This document shows positions 52,067 through 62,163 of a DNA stretch of 64,000 bases, in pieces; within the stretch, counting starts at the first letter, position 1, and every line of letters begins with the position of its first letter. The notes under the pieces were generated by a model. The model made no database searches and was not told the DNA's origin. It worked only from the letters and a program-made list of their open reading frames with translations. The DNA is from Pseudomonadota bacterium. GTDB taxonomy: Bacteria; Pseudomonadota; Alphaproteobacteria; Rhizobiales; Aestuariivirgaceae. The stretch is from assembly GCA_020161855.1 (NCBI GenBank), contig JAIUNJ010000001.1, positions 558,001-622,000 of the forward strand. Direction: 5' to 3'. Both the position numbers and the translations under genes were made by a program.

Positions 52067-53308
52067 TCAAGGAGAAGCCTTCGAGCGCCGCCAGAGGGCA
52101 AAAGCCATGTAGACGATGATGCCCGCGGCAATACCTTCGATCAGGTCCCGGAAGACGGTGATGAGGAAGGTGACGAGGACGACGAGAATCGCCTCCACTG
52201 TGCGGGCCTGTCTGATCTCGTGCCAGCCCGCCATGTTGTAGCAGACCGTCGCTAGGATGCCGGCGAGTGCCGCCAGCGGGATTTTCAGCAGCAACGGGGC
52301 CGCCAGCAGCATGAACAGAAGCAGGTAAAGGGCATGGAGCATGCCCGAAACCGGGCCATGGGCGCCGGCCCGCACATTGGTGGCGGTGCGGGCAATGGTG
52401 CCCGTGCAGGTGATGCCGCCAAACATCGGTGTGATGATGTTGGCCACGCCTTGTGCGACCAGTTCCATGTTGGAGCGGTGCTGGCGGTTCGCCATCTTGT
52501 CGGCGACCACGGCCGAAAGCAGCGACTCGATGCTGCCAAGCAGGGCGAGCGACAGAGCCGAAGGAAGGAGCGCCCAGAGCCGCTCAGGCGTCGCCGCTGG
52601 CAGCGACGGCAGCGGCAGTGTCGATGGAATCGAACCGAAACGGTCACCGATCGTTTCGACATCAAGGCCGAGCCCCAGCGCCAGCAGGCTGGCAACGACA
52701 ACCGCAATGAGCAGCGAGGGCAGGCGCGCATCGATCATCTTGCAGGCCACGATGATGGCGATGGTGAGAGCGGCAATAAAGACCGCCGAGAGATTGAGCG
52801 TCGGCAGCGCCCCCCACAGCACGGCAAGCTTGGGCATAATGGCGGCCGGTTCTGTTTCGCTCAGCGTCAGGCCGAGAAGATCGTGAATCTGGCTGGCAAA
52901 GATGATGACAGCAATGCCCGCGGTGAAACCCACCGTCACGGCGTGGGGTACGCGGTGAACAAGAGAGCCAAGGCGCAGGAGGCCGCCCAGCACCATGATC
53001 AATCCGGCCATGGCGGTGGCGATCACAAGGCCATCAAAACCATGAATGTCAACGATCCCGGCTACCAGAACGATGAAGGCACCTGCGGGACCGCCGATCT
53101 GGAAGCGGCTGCCGCCCAGAAGCGAAATCAGGAAGCCGCCGACGATGGCCGTATAGAGACCCGCCTGCGGTGGTGTGTGCGAGGCGATGGCAATGGCCAT
53201 TGAAAGCGGCAGGGCGACGATCGCAACCGTGAGGCCGGCGACGGCATCCTTGCGCAGGGCTTCGAGGCCATAGCCTTCGTGAAAGACCGACAGGGATTTG
53301 GGGCGCAT
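52067..53308 (-). CDS. SulP-family anion/sulfate permease without STAS domain
   Basis: A 413-residue SulP permease with about 12 helices. DAVAGLTVAIVALPLSMAIAIAS and the SLC26/SulP GGSRFQIGGPAGAFIVL segment are clear, and GITCTGTIARTATNVRAGAHGPVSGM precedes the last helices. It ends at LWRRSKASP, without the C-terminal STAS domain that most SulP proteins have. The MRPKSLSVF start at 53308 matches homologues; an in-frame ATG at 53359 would add 17 residues. Downstream of the his genes and near cysDN, sulfate uptake is plausible, though other anions are possible. Confidence 0.9.
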   Translation of the reverse strand: MRPKSLSVFHEGYGLEALRKDAVAGLTVAIVALPLSMAIAIASHTPPQAGLYTAIVGGFLISLLGGSRFQIGGPAGAFIVLVAGIVDIHGFDGLVIATAMAGLIMVLGGLLRLGSLVHRVPHAVTVGFTAGIAVIIFASQIHDLLGLTLSETEPAAIMPKLAVLWGALPTLNLSAVFIAALTIAIIVACKMIDARLPSLLIAVVVASLLALGLGLDVETIGDRFGSIPSTLPLPSLPAATPERLWALLPSALSLALLGSIESLLSAVVADKMANRQHRSNMELVAQGVANIITPMFGGITCTGTIARTATNVRAGAHGPVSGMLHALYLLLFMLLAAPLLLKIPLAALAGILATVCYNMAGWHEIRQARTVEAILVVLVTFLITVFRDLIEGIAAGIIVYMAFALWRRSKASP

Positions 53309-53476
53309 GGTGTTTGGCATGATGCGCCATGGTGGGCCCAAAGGGCCCTGCGCCGCCATGACCAGAATGTCACGGCAGGCCTGCCGTTTGCGCTCTCACC
53401 GCCGGTTTGCTAGGAGGGTACCAGCCGCGACCAGCGCTGCATCTCCCACCCTCATGATTTCCGCCGTTCACGCCTC

Positions 53477-54166
53477 TCAGGCGGAGAGCGCTGTACGCAG
53501 TTTTTCAGCAAGGGGCGCCGCGCCCTGGGCCGCCGCAGTGCGACAGGCGAGGACCGCGCAGCTTTCGAGGATCAGGCCATCATCCAGAATTTTCAGCTGG
53601 TTGGCTGAAAGCGTTGCGCCCGTGGTGGTGATATCGACGATGAGCTCGGCGCTTCCCGCGGCAGGCGCACCTTCGGTGGCTCCCGCGCTTTCAACGATCC
53701 GGTAGCCGCTGACGCCCTTCTCGGCGAAGAAGCGGCGCGTCAGGTTGCGGTATTTGGTAGCCACGCGCAGGCGGTAGCCGTGATTGCGGTAGAACTGTTC
53801 GGCAACCTCATCGAGATCGGCCATGGCGGCAACATCAAGCCAGCAACATGGAACCGCCACCACGACATTGGCGGGGCCGAAGCCGAGGCGCTGCACTATG
53901 CGTATCCCGGAATCCTGCGGCGCAATGTTCTCACGCAGGACATCCTCGCCGGTGACGCCAAGATCGATCTTGCCGGCGCGCAACTGGCTGGCAATCTCGG
54001 AAGCCGAGAGGAAGGCAACCTCGATTCCGGGCCAACCTTGAAGGGTGCCGCGATAGCCGCGATCCGTTCCGTTGCGTTCGACGGCGTGGCCGGCGCGGGC
54101 AAAGAGCTCTGCCGTTGCTTCCATCAGGCGGCCCTTGGAGGGAATGCCCAGTGTGAGTGTCTTCAC
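53477..54166 (-). CDS. hisG: ATP phosphoribosyltransferase, short form (first step of histidine synthesis)
   Basis: A 229-residue short-form HisG. It joins PRPP and [20 protein letters not shown] at the N-terminus, [12 protein letters not shown] and the PRPP loop region [21 protein letters not shown] are diagnostic. The short form lacks the C-terminal ACT-like domain and needs HisZ, which is encoded just upstream and overlaps by four bases. The remaining his genes are not in the window. Confidence 0.96.
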   Translation of the reverse strand: MKTLTLGIPSKGRLMEATAELFARAGHAVERNGTDRGYRGTLQGWPGIEVAFLSASEIASQLRAGKIDLGVTGEDVLRENIAPQDSGIRIVQRLGFGPANVVVAVPCCWLDVAAMADLDEVAEQFYRNHGYRLRVATKYRNLTRRFFAEKGVSGYRIVESAGATEGAPAAGSAELIVDITTTGATLSANQLKILDDGLILESCAVLACRTAAAQGAAPLAEKLRTALSA

Positions 54167-55302
54167 GGCAGCACCGCCTTGACGCGCTCGGCATGGATGG
54201 CGCAGCCCACGGCAGGAATGCGCGATGGTGCGCCGAGATCGCGCAGCAGGTCATCATAGCGGCCACCGCCCGCCACCACGAGCGGGGCATTGCGGGCCTC
54301 GACCTCCACCTGAAAGACGAGGCCGGTGTAGTATTCAAGGTCACGGCCGAAATTGGCATTGAACTGCATGCGCCGCGGATTGAGGCCCTGATCCTCAAGC
54401 GCTGCGATGCGACGCTCGAACCAGGCACGGGCGCCTGCAAATTTCTCCGTGCCGGAGAGGCCAGCAAGTTTCGCAGGGATATCGGCAAGCACGCCTTCCA
54501 TCGCCAGATAGGCCTCGATGGTTTCGATCATGGCGGCGGGCAATGGCTGTTCTGAACGGTCAGCCTGCTTTTCCACCAGACGTTCGGCAATCTCGCCGAT
54601 GCTGCGATCGGTGACGCGTGGAATGGCAAGTTGTGCCAGGCGTGCGGCTGTCGCCGCCATGGCATCGTTGCCTGCCACGGCATCGACATTCTCTGAAATG
54701 CTGGTGCGCTTGGCCTGCGCGGGCTTGGCGAAATGTTCGAGGAGGGCGCGGAATGCGGCAGGCCGCCAGAACTGGTGGCGCAGTCTGCGGCGCCAGCGGT
54801 CCGGCATGGGCATGTCGGCGAGAAGCGCGTTGAAGAGCCCCAGATCGCCCAGCATCACTTGCAGGCGCGAGAGGCCTGCGGCCTCGAGGGCACTGATCGT
54901 CAGCTTGATGACGCGAGCTTCCGCCCCGACCGGATCAGTGCCGCCGAACCATTCAACACCGGCTTGGTGAAACTCCTGGGGGCTGAGCAGTTCGTCGGGA
55001 AAGCGAAAGGCGGGGCCGAGATAGCAGTAGCGCGTCTCGCGGGCCGGATCGCCCGCATGACTGAGGTGATAGCGGCAGGCCGGTACGGTGAGATCGGGCC
55101 GGAGGCAGAGTTCGTTGCCGTCAGGATCGTTGAAGACGAAAGTGCGCGCCCGGATGTCCTCACCGGAACGCTCAAGGAAGATGTCGGCCGGCTGGATGAT
55201 GTCGGGCGCAATGTGATCGAAGCCCGCGCGCTCGAACACGGCCATGATCGCCGCGTTCTGGCGGGCCAGTGCCTCACGTTCCTGGGATGAGCGTCCGGGC
55301 AT
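54163..55302 (-). CDS. hisZ: ATP phosphoribosyltransferase regulatory subunit
   Basis: A 379-residue HisS paralog that activates short-form HisG and carries histidine feedback. It keeps the class II synthetase core with motif 2-like [11 protein letters not shown] and [13 protein letters not shown] but lacks the anticodon domain and the conserved HisS active-site set. The next gene upstream is hisS itself, four bases away, so hisS-hisZ-hisG is one operon. Confidence 0.95.
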   Translation of the reverse strand: MPGRSSQEREALARQNAAIMAVFERAGFDHIAPDIIQPADIFLERSGEDIRARTFVFNDPDGNELCLRPDLTVPACRYHLSHAGDPARETRYCYLGPAFRFPDELLSPQEFHQAGVEWFGGTDPVGAEARVIKLTISALEAAGLSRLQVMLGDLGLFNALLADMPMPDRWRRRLRHQFWRPAAFRALLEHFAKPAQAKRTSISENVDAVAGNDAMAATAARLAQLAIPRVTDRSIGEIAERLVEKQADRSEQPLPAAMIETIEAYLAMEGVLADIPAKLAGLSGTEKFAGARAWFERRIAALEDQGLNPRRMQFNANFGRDLEYYTGLVFQVEVEARNAPLVVAGGGRYDDLLRDLGAPSRIPAVGCAIHAERVKAVLP

Positions 55303-55306
55303 GCGA

Positions 55307-56743
55307 TCAGTTGCCCAGTGCCTGCTTCACCGCAGCGACGAGTTCGCTCTCAGGCACCGAGAACTGGGCCAGGCGCTGGGCGGCATATTCCTCGCGGCTG
55401 GCGATGTTGGCAGCGAGTTCACTTCCCAGGCGCAGATCCTTGATCTGCAATTCGCCCCTGGCCTTTTCATCGCCGCCCTGAATGACGACGAGGGGGGCGG
55501 AGCGCTTGTCGGCGTATTTCATCTGGGCCTTCATGCCGGCGGTGCCGACATACATTTCAGCGCGGATTCCGGCGCCGCGCAGCGCCATCACCATGCGCCA
55601 GTAGTCAGCCTGCCGGTCCTTGTCCATGACGAGGACCACGACCGGCGAAAGCACATTCGATTCCTGTGCCTTGCCGACAAGCTTCAGCGCCGAATAGAGG
55701 CGCGATACGCCGATCGAGAATCCCGTGGCCGGCACCTTCTGGCCGGTGAAACGGGCAACGAGGTCGTCATAGCGTCCGCCGCCGCCAACGGAACCGAAGC
55801 GCACGGTGCGCCCGTCCTCGTCCTTGGTTTCCATGAGGAGTTCGCATTCGAAAACCGGGCCTGTGTAGTATTCGAGGCCACGGACGACTGAGGAATCATA
55901 GCGCACGCGGTCCTTGCCATAGCCGGAGGCGGCAAAGAGCGTTTCCATCGCCTGCAGGTCCCTGAGGCCTTCTTCACCTGAAGCGCTGCCGCTCACGAAT
56001 TGCGGATCGAGCGTGGTCGCGGTCGCGAAAGCGAGGCTGGCTTCGATCTGGCTGTCGCTCAGGCCCGCACCCTTGGTGAAGTCGCCGGATTCGTCCTTGC
56101 GCCCGGGACCAAGCAGAAGCGCCACGCCATCCTTGCCAAGGCGATCAAGCTTATCGAGGGCGCGGAGCCAGGTGAGCTTCACATCCTCGCCGATCTTGTA
56201 GGTTTCGGTGAAGCCGTCGAGCAGTTTGCGGCTGTTGAACTTCATCACGTACTGACCGCGCGGAATGCCAAGGGCCTCCATTGTGTCAGCGGCCATCATG
56301 CAGACTTCGGCATCGGCAGCCGGAGAGGCGGAGCCCACCGTGTCGGCGTCGAACTGCATGAACTGGCGGAAGCGGCCCGGCCCCGGCTTCTCGTTGCGGA
56401 AGACCCAGCCCTGCCGGTAGCTGCGATAGGGCGTGGGCAGGGATTGCTGGTTCTCCGCCACATAGCGGGCCAGTGGTGCTGTCAGGTCATAGCGCAGCGA
56501 CAGCCACTGTTCGTCGTCGTCCTGAAAGGAGAAGACACCGGCATTGGGCCGGTCCTGATCGGGCAGGAATTTGCCGAGCGCCTCGGTGTACTCGACGAAG
56601 GGCTGTTCCACCGGCTCAAAGCCATAGTCTTCATAGACCCGCTGGATGGTGGCCAGCATGGTGCGAAGGCCGCGGATTTCGTCCGGGCCCACATCCCGGA
56701 AGCCCTTGGCCACGCGGGCCTTGGGGCGGAGGTCCTTGTTCAT
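55307..56743 (-). CDS. hisS: Histidine--tRNA ligase
   Basis: A 478-residue class II aminoacyl-tRNA synthetase. [16 protein letters not shown] is the N-terminal motif, [12 protein letters not shown] and [24 protein letters not shown] hold motif 2, [12 protein letters not shown] is the histidine-binding element, and [12 protein letters not shown] is motif 3. A short inverted repeat (56751-56766) lies just before the start. Its place upstream of hisZ-hisG may allow coupled control. Confidence 0.96.
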   Translation of the reverse strand: MNKDLRPKARVAKGFRDVGPDEIRGLRTMLATIQRVYEDYGFEPVEQPFVEYTEALGKFLPDQDRPNAGVFSFQDDDEQWLSLRYDLTAPLARYVAENQQSLPTPYRSYRQGWVFRNEKPGPGRFRQFMQFDADTVGSASPAADAEVCMMAADTMEALGIPRGQYVMKFNSRKLLDGFTETYKIGEDVKLTWLRALDKLDRLGKDGVALLLGPGRKDESGDFTKGAGLSDSQIEASLAFATATTLDPQFVSGSASGEEGLRDLQAMETLFAASGYGKDRVRYDSSVVRGLEYYTGPVFECELLMETKDEDGRTVRFGSVGGGGRYDDLVARFTGQKVPATGFSIGVSRLYSALKLVGKAQESNVLSPVVVLVMDKDRQADYWRMVMALRGAGIRAEMYVGTAGMKAQMKYADKRSAPLVVIQGGDEKARGELQIKDLRLGSELAANIASREEYAAQRLAQFSVPESELVAAVKQALGN

Positions 56744-56750
56744 GTCGTGT

Positions 56751-56766
56751 CTCGCAAAGTTGCGAG
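56751..56766. repeat. Inverted repeat CTCGCAA-AG-TTGCGAG before hisS
   Basis: A perfect 7-bp inverted repeat eight bases upstream of the hisS ATG, in the gap after the aminotransferase. It would form a small hairpin in the hisS leader. No T-tract follows, so it is not a terminator by itself; a role in hisS translation is only possible. Confidence 0.35.
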
Positions 56767-56792
56767 GCTCTTAGTCGATAGAAAAGGGAGGG

Positions 56793-57965
56793 TCAAAGGC
56801 GGTTGGCAAAGGCTGTGATGCGGCGCGCCGCCTCGGCCATGACATCCACATCGACGGTGAGGGCCACGCGGAGATGGCCTGCACCCTTCAGGCCGAAGCT
56901 TTCGCCCGGCATGGTCACGACCTTTTCCTCGTTCAGCAGCCTGCGGGCAAAATCATCGCCGGAAAGCCCGGTGCCACGCACATCGAGCATGACGAACATG
57001 CCGCCTTCCGGGATATGGGCCTTGACGCCCCTGGCCCTGGCGACACCTTCCTTCATCACCCTGGCACGGGCCAGATAAGCATCCCGCATCACTGCGACGC
57101 CAGAGAGCTCGTGCTCAAGGGCATGGGCCGTGGCGTCTTCTAGAAAGGGCTGAGAGCCGAAAAGCATGGTCTCGGTCACGGACACCGCCCGCTTGCAGTA
57201 TTCCGCCGAGGCTGCGATCCATCCGCAGCGGAAGCCGGGCAGGGCATGGGACTTGGAGATCGAGGAAACGACGATCGTGCGTTCCTCCAGATCCTTTTCC
57301 ATGAAGGGGGAATGGAAAACATGATTGCCATGGATGAACATGGCGTAGACCTCGTCCGAGACGATCCAGAGATCGTGGCGCTTTGCAATGGCGCCAATCG
57401 CCAGGTTCTCCTCGCGGGTAAAGACAGCGCCAGTTGGATTGGACGGTGAATTGAGCAGGATGGCGCGAGTGCGTGGCGTGACGGCCTTCTCGATGGCCTT
57501 GATATCCGGATGGAAGCCACGGTCGGGATCGAGCGGCACGGGCACGGGCTTGCCGCCCGGGGCCGTCACCACGGCTTCATAGGTCGCGTAGTAGGGGTCG
57601 AGCAGCAGCACTTCGTCACCCGGATCGAGGATCGACAGGAAGGCGACAAAGAGGGCCGTCTGCGTGCCGGGCAGGAAGAGAAACTGGTCCGTGCCCACGG
57701 GCCGTTCCATCCGCTGGGTATAGTGCCGCGACAGGGCTTCGAGCATGGCGGGCTCGCCTTCACCGGCTGAATACTTGGTGCGGCCCGCACGCATCTGGTT
57801 GCTGGCCACGTCGAGGATCGAAGGGGCGGGCGGCAGGTCAGGCTCGCCGATCGAGAGGAGAATCACATTCTCGCCCTTCGCGGCCAGGCGGCGGCCCGCG
57901 ATGTGAACGGCCCATTTGTCTGAGCCCAGTCCGGACAGTCGTGATGAAATGGATGCGTATTTCAT
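56793..57965 (-). CDS. PLP-dependent aminotransferase, AruH-like (arginine--pyruvate transaminase)
   Basis: A 390-residue class I aminotransferase. The PLP Lys is in SSISKSHALPGFRCGW (about residue 238), with NSPSNPTGAVFT and DEVYAMFIHG as further cofactor contacts. It resembles AruH of the arginine transaminase pathway (VLLLDPYYATYEAVV and GTQTALFVAF). The aruI gene and a DauA-like gene in the same cluster strengthen that reading. Other basic-amino-acid or aspartate transaminases remain possible. Confidence 0.87.
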   Translation of the reverse strand: MKYASISSRLSGLGSDKWAVHIAGRRLAAKGENVILLSIGEPDLPPAPSILDVASNQMRAGRTKYSAGEGEPAMLEALSRHYTQRMERPVGTDQFLFLPGTQTALFVAFLSILDPGDEVLLLDPYYATYEAVVTAPGGKPVPVPLDPDRGFHPDIKAIEKAVTPRTRAILLNSPSNPTGAVFTREENLAIGAIAKRHDLWIVSDEVYAMFIHGNHVFHSPFMEKDLEERTIVVSSISKSHALPGFRCGWIAASAEYCKRAVSVTETMLFGSQPFLEDATAHALEHELSGVAVMRDAYLARARVMKEGVARARGVKAHIPEGGMFVMLDVRGTGLSGDDFARRLLNEEKVVTMPGESFGLKGAGHLRVALTVDVDVMAEAARRITAFANRL

Positions 57966-58048
57966 GATGACCCGGAAAATACACGCTGCCGCGCGCCGTC
58001 ACAACTGCCAGGCTGGCAGATCAGGCAGCACCAACGGCAGCCATTACC

Positions 58049-61000
58049 TTATTCAGGCACCTTCTCCCGGGCCATCCGGTTCATCGCCACATAGTCGATC
58101 TTGCCGGTGCCGAGCACGGGCAGCGCTGCCAGTGTGAAGATGTTCTTCGGGATCATCAGTTCCGACGAGCCGAGCTTGCGCAGGCCTTCGGTGATCTGCT
58201 TGCGGTCGGGATTTTCCAGCGTGGTGAAATAGACAAGCTGCTCGCCCTTCTTCTTGTCCGGAACGGCGACAACAGCATGGGCCTTGTCGGGGTAGAGCTG
58301 CCCCAGCTTGCTTTCGATGGCGTTGAGCGACACCATCTCGCCACCAATCTTGCAGAAGCGTTTGGCGCGGCCAAGGATGGTGATGAAGCGGCGCTCATCG
58401 ACGCTGACGATGTCGCCCGTATCATACCAGCCATCGGGCGGCGGTTCGAGCACGCCCGGATTGTCGGCCCGCAGATAGCCCAGCATGATATTGGGGCCTT
58501 TGACATGGAGGCGGCCGCCTTCCTCTATGCCTTCGACCGGTTCGATGCGGTAGTCGATGCCATCGAAGAGCCGTCCCACCGTGCCGTTGCGGTTGTGCAT
58601 GGGCGTGTTGAAAGCGACAGCGGGTGAACACTCGGTGGCACCGTAACCCTCAAGGATGCGGAGGCCGAAGCGCTCCGACCAGACCGCGCGCGTTTCTGGT
58701 TTGAGGCGCTCAGCCCCCGCCACGACCAAGCGCATGTTGAAGAAATCGTAGGGATGGGCGTTCTTGGCGTAGCCCGCGAGGAAGGTGTCCGTTCCGAAAA
58801 GCACAGTAGCGCCGATATCGTAGCAGAGCTCCGGGATGATCTTGTAGTGGAGCGGCGAGGGGTAGTGGAAGGTATAGGTGCCGGTCATCAGCGGCAGGAT
58901 CATGCCGGCCAGCATGCCGAAGGCGTGGAACACCGGCAGCGGATTGCAGATCTTGTCCTGTGGTGTGAAAGCGATACGGGCCGAGGCCTGTTGCCAGTTG
59001 GCGAGGAGGTTGCGGTGCGACAGCACCACGCCCTTGGGTACGCCTTCGGAGCCTGACGTGAAGAGTATGACGGCCGGTGAGTTGGGGTCCGTTGCCGCGC
59101 CATGACGATGAAGTGCTGCCGGCGCGAAGTTCTTCTCGAAGAGCCCGATCAGCTTGTCGGAAGTGGTGACGGATTCACGGATGTCTTCGAGATAGAGAAT
59201 GCGGCAGGACTCGCCCAGCAGCTTGACGTCATTTTCCATCTCGCCCGCCTCGATGAATTTCCGCGAGGTCAGGATGGTGCGTACTTCAGCTGCCATGCAG
59301 GCAGCGGCCATGTTGACCGCACCGGTCGAGAAATTGAGCATGGCGGGCACGCGGCCATGGGCCTGAAGGGCAAAGAACGTCACCACGGTGCCGATGGAGT
59401 TTGGCAGCAGGACGCCCACATGCTTTTCGCCGGGCGTCGCCGCGGCAATCTTGCGGCCGAGGATGAAGCTGCCGAGGAAGAGCCGGTTGTAGTTGGCGGG
59501 CTTGCGCTGGATGTCTTCGAGCACCAGCCGTTTGCCACCATAGAGCTTCTTGGCGCGCAGCAGGGCCTCCCAGAGGGTCTGGTCGATGGGGGCCGTACGG
59601 AACTGCGAATCCGTCATCACATCGTAGAGCCGCTCGGCCTGATGTTCGCGGAGTGCCGCGCCCCTGAGGTTCGCCGGGCTCGATGGCTTCACCGGCGGAA
59701 GGAAGGTGATGGTGATCTTGGGGAAAGCCCTTGTCGGGAAAATGCCCTTGAGGCGGGTGAAGGGCGAATATTGCGCCCCGTCGATCCTCACCGGCACCAT
59801 CTGGCCGCGCGCCATTTCGGCAACCGCAGCCGGGCCTTCGTAGATCTTCATCAGTGAGCCGGTAACGGTGATGCGGCCTTCCGGAAAGATCACGACCTTG
59901 CGGCCCTTGCGCAACATGTCGACGAGACTGCGCAGCGCCAGGGCATTGCCGGGATTGATCGGGCAGAGATCGAAAAGCGCGAAGGCGGGCCTTACCCACC
60001 ATTTCTTGGCCATTCCGGTGTCGATGGCAAAACCCGCCCGCTCCGGCAGGAAAGCCGAAAGCAGCGGGCCGTCGAGCAGCGAGGTATGATTGGCGACGAT
60101 AAGCGAGCGCCGCCCCGGCCTGCCCACATGCTCGATGCCCTTGATCTCCACATCATAGAAGAAACGGAACAGGGTGCGGGCCACGGTCGCAAAGACCTCG
60201 TGGGGCAGCAACCGGATCACGTAGATGGCGGCGATGGCGTTGCAGATGGCGAGGATCAGGAAGATGCCCTTGGCCGTGATGCCATAGCCGAGGAGCACGG
60301 CCGATATCGCCGAGGCCGTCATCATGAAGAGGGCATTGACGATGTTGTTGGCGCCGATGGTGCGGGCGCGCAGATAATAGGGCGTACGCCGCTGCATGAC
60401 CGCGAACAGAGGCACCACATAGAGGCCGGAGCAGAAGGCGATGGCGGCAAGATCGAAGAGCACGCGCCAGCCGGTGAAGGTGGAGAGGAGGCCTAAGGGC
60501 GTGGTTTCCGTGCCGGGTAGAAAGATGCGCTCTGCCGCGCGCGAGGCGAAATAGAGATCGGCCATGAAGATGGTCATCAGAACTGCCGCAAGCGGCACGT
60601 AGCGAACCGTGACGATGCCCCTCTGCAGGCGGTTGGAAAACACCGAACCCGCGGCAATGCCGATCGAGAAGAGCGCGAAGATCATGGTGGCGATGCGCTC
60701 GTCGCCCTGCAGGGTCGAGAAGGTGTAGAGCGGGATCTGGGTGACGAAGACAACGCCGAGGAGCCAGAACCAGGAAATGCCGATGATGGGCTGGAACACC
60801 TCGGGGCGCGCCGCTGCCGCACGGATGACACGGTAGATCTCACTGAAGACGTTCCAGTTGATCGGCATGTCGGGCTGGGCCGAGGGCGCATCGGGAATCT
60901 GTGTTGCCGTCCAGTAGGAGAAGACGGCAATGCCGATCATGGTTGCGGCGACCAGCAGAAGGCCCTGTTCATGGCGGATGAGGATGGTGCCGAAGATCGT

Positions 61001-61477
61001 TCCCAGGAGAACGGCCACGAAAGTCGCCATCTCGACCATGCCGTTGCCGCCGAGGAGTTCGTCGCGGTTCAGGTGCTGCGGCAGGATTGCGTATTTGATC
61101 GGGCCGAAGAATGCGGCCTGTGCGCCTGCGAGCAGAATACAGAACTGCTGCAGCAGCATGATGTCGGTGAACAGCGAGAAGGCCGAAAGAGCGACAATGC
61201 CGATCTCGATGAGCTTGATGCGCCGCCCCACCAGCGCCTTGTCATATTTGTCGGCAAGCTGGCCGGCAAAGGCCGAGAGCAGGAAATAGGGCGCGATGAA
61301 GAGAAGCGCTGAGACGGTGTTGAGAAAGCCGCCGTGTTCATTGCCGAACTTGGTCAGGAGGATGATCGAGAGGGCATAGCGGAAGGCATTGTCGTTGAAG
61401 GCGCTCAGCGCCTGTGTCACGAACAGGGGCAGGAAGCGCCGTGTCTTGAGCAGCGCGAATTGGCTTTTGCCGGCCAT
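58049..61477 (-). CDS. aas: LplT-Aas-type fusion: lysophospholipid transporter, acyltransferase and acyl-ACP synthetase
   Basis: A 1142-residue three-part protein. Residues 1-410 form an MFS transporter (LplT-like). Residues 430-630 form a 1-acyl-glycerol-3-phosphate acyltransferase with NHTSLLDG and FPEGRITVTGSL. The C-terminal 480 residues form an AMP-binding ligase (ILFTSGSEGVPKGVVLSHRN, YGATECSPA, YDTGDIVS). In E. coli LplT and Aas are separate proteins that import and reacylate lysophospholipids; this fusion exists in other proteobacteria. Confidence 0.93.
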   Translation of the reverse strand: MAGKSQFALLKTRRFLPLFVTQALSAFNDNAFRYALSIILLTKFGNEHGGFLNTVSALLFIAPYFLLSAFAGQLADKYDKALVGRRIKLIEIGIVALSAFSLFTDIMLLQQFCILLAGAQAAFFGPIKYAILPQHLNRDELLGGNGMVEMATFVAVLLGTIFGTILIRHEQGLLLVAATMIGIAVFSYWTATQIPDAPSAQPDMPINWNVFSEIYRVIRAAAARPEVFQPIIGISWFWLLGVVFVTQIPLYTFSTLQGDERIATMIFALFSIGIAAGSVFSNRLQRGIVTVRYVPLAAVLMTIFMADLYFASRAAERIFLPGTETTPLGLLSTFTGWRVLFDLAAIAFCSGLYVVPLFAVMQRRTPYYLRARTIGANNIVNALFMMTASAISAVLLGYGITAKGIFLILAICNAIAAIYVIRLLPHEVFATVARTLFRFFYDVEIKGIEHVGRPGRRSLIVANHTSLLDGPLLSAFLPERAGFAIDTGMAKKWWVRPAFALFDLCPINPGNALALRSLVDMLRKGRKVVIFPEGRITVTGSLMKIYEGPAAVAEMARGQMVPVRIDGAQYSPFTRLKGIFPTRAFPKITITFLPPVKPSSPANLRGAALREHQAERLYDVMTDSQFRTAPIDQTLWEALLRAKKLYGGKRLVLEDIQRKPANYNRLFLGSFILGRKIAAATPGEKHVGVLLPNSIGTVVTFFALQAHGRVPAMLNFSTGAVNMAAACMAAEVRTILTSRKFIEAGEMENDVKLLGESCRILYLEDIRESVTTSDKLIGLFEKNFAPAALHRHGAATDPNSPAVILFTSGSEGVPKGVVLSHRNLLANWQQASARIAFTPQDKICNPLPVFHAFGMLAGMILPLMTGTYTFHYPSPLHYKIIPELCYDIGATVLFGTDTFLAGYAKNAHPYDFFNMRLVVAGAERLKPETRAVWSERFGLRILEGYGATECSPAVAFNTPMHNRNGTVGRLFDGIDYRIEPVEGIEEGGRLHVKGPNIMLGYLRADNPGVLEPPPDGWYDTGDIVSVDERRFITILGRAKRFCKIGGEMVSLNAIESKLGQLYPDKAHAVVAVPDKKKGEQLVYFTTLENPDRKQITEGLRKLGSSELMIPKNIFTLAALPVLGTGKIDYVAMNRMAREKVPE

Positions 61478-61489
61478 GTATCCTCCGTC

Positions 61490-62155
61490 TCAGAGGTTCA
61501 GGAACCTCCGGATCAGTTCCAGTGTTTGGGCGTGAGAATCGCTGACGGACGTTGCCCCAGCCTGCCTCAAGGTTGCAAGCCGCCCGGGGACCTGTGAAAA
61601 TCCGATGAAGTGAACCCGGTTCATGAGGCCGGCCTGCACGTCGTTGGTGTTGTCGCCCACATAAACGATACGTTCCGGCGGCAGGCCGCTCGCGGCGATG
61701 GCGCGGGCCAGGATCTGGTGTTTGTGGCCGCCGCCGTCGGCCCCGAAGGCAAGCTTTTCGACAAAGGGCCAGAGCCCGGCATGGACAAGGCGGAGCCGGG
61801 CGGCCTCGCGGAAATTGGCGGTGGCGGTGCCAATGCGCACGGTTCCATGCAATGCGTCGAGCAGCCCGGCAGCGCCCGGTACGGTCACGCTGTTCAGGCC
61901 TCCCGTGGCGAGGCTGGCCGCGAGGCGGCTGAGATAGCCATCGACGATCCGGGGTTTGAGGGCAGGGGCTATGCCCTGCTTCGCGATGATCTCGTCGGTG
62001 ATGTCGTCATCATTGCGGATCTCATAGGCGTTCCAGTCGCGCGACAGCGCTGCCGGATCGCAATGGGCTGCAAAGGCCGCGAAGAAACAATCTTCCTCGG
62101 CGGCGGTGAGGTCGAGCAGGACGCCATCGACATCGAAGATGACGGCCTGCTCCAT
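61490..62155 (-). CDS. HAD-family phosphatase
   Basis: A 221-residue HAD hydrolase with the nucleophile IFDVDGVLLD at residues 6-15, motif II Thr in GTATANF, a Lys in GGGHKHQIL and GDNTNDVQAGL as motif IV. It resembles phosphoglycolate-phosphatase-like proteins, with a helical cap (about 20-100). It sits eight bases after aruI and 12 bases before aas on the same strand, so it is probably co-transcribed. The substrate is unknown. Confidence 0.87.
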   Translation of the reverse strand: MEQAVIFDVDGVLLDLTAAEEDCFFAAFAAHCDPAALSRDWNAYEIRNDDDITDEIIAKQGIAPALKPRIVDGYLSRLAASLATGGLNSVTVPGAAGLLDALHGTVRIGTATANFREAARLRLVHAGLWPFVEKLAFGADGGGHKHQILARAIAASGLPPERIVYVGDNTNDVQAGLMNRVHFIGFSQVPGRLATLRQAGATSVSDSHAQTLELIRRFLNL

Positions 62156-62163
62156 CGGTCAGT

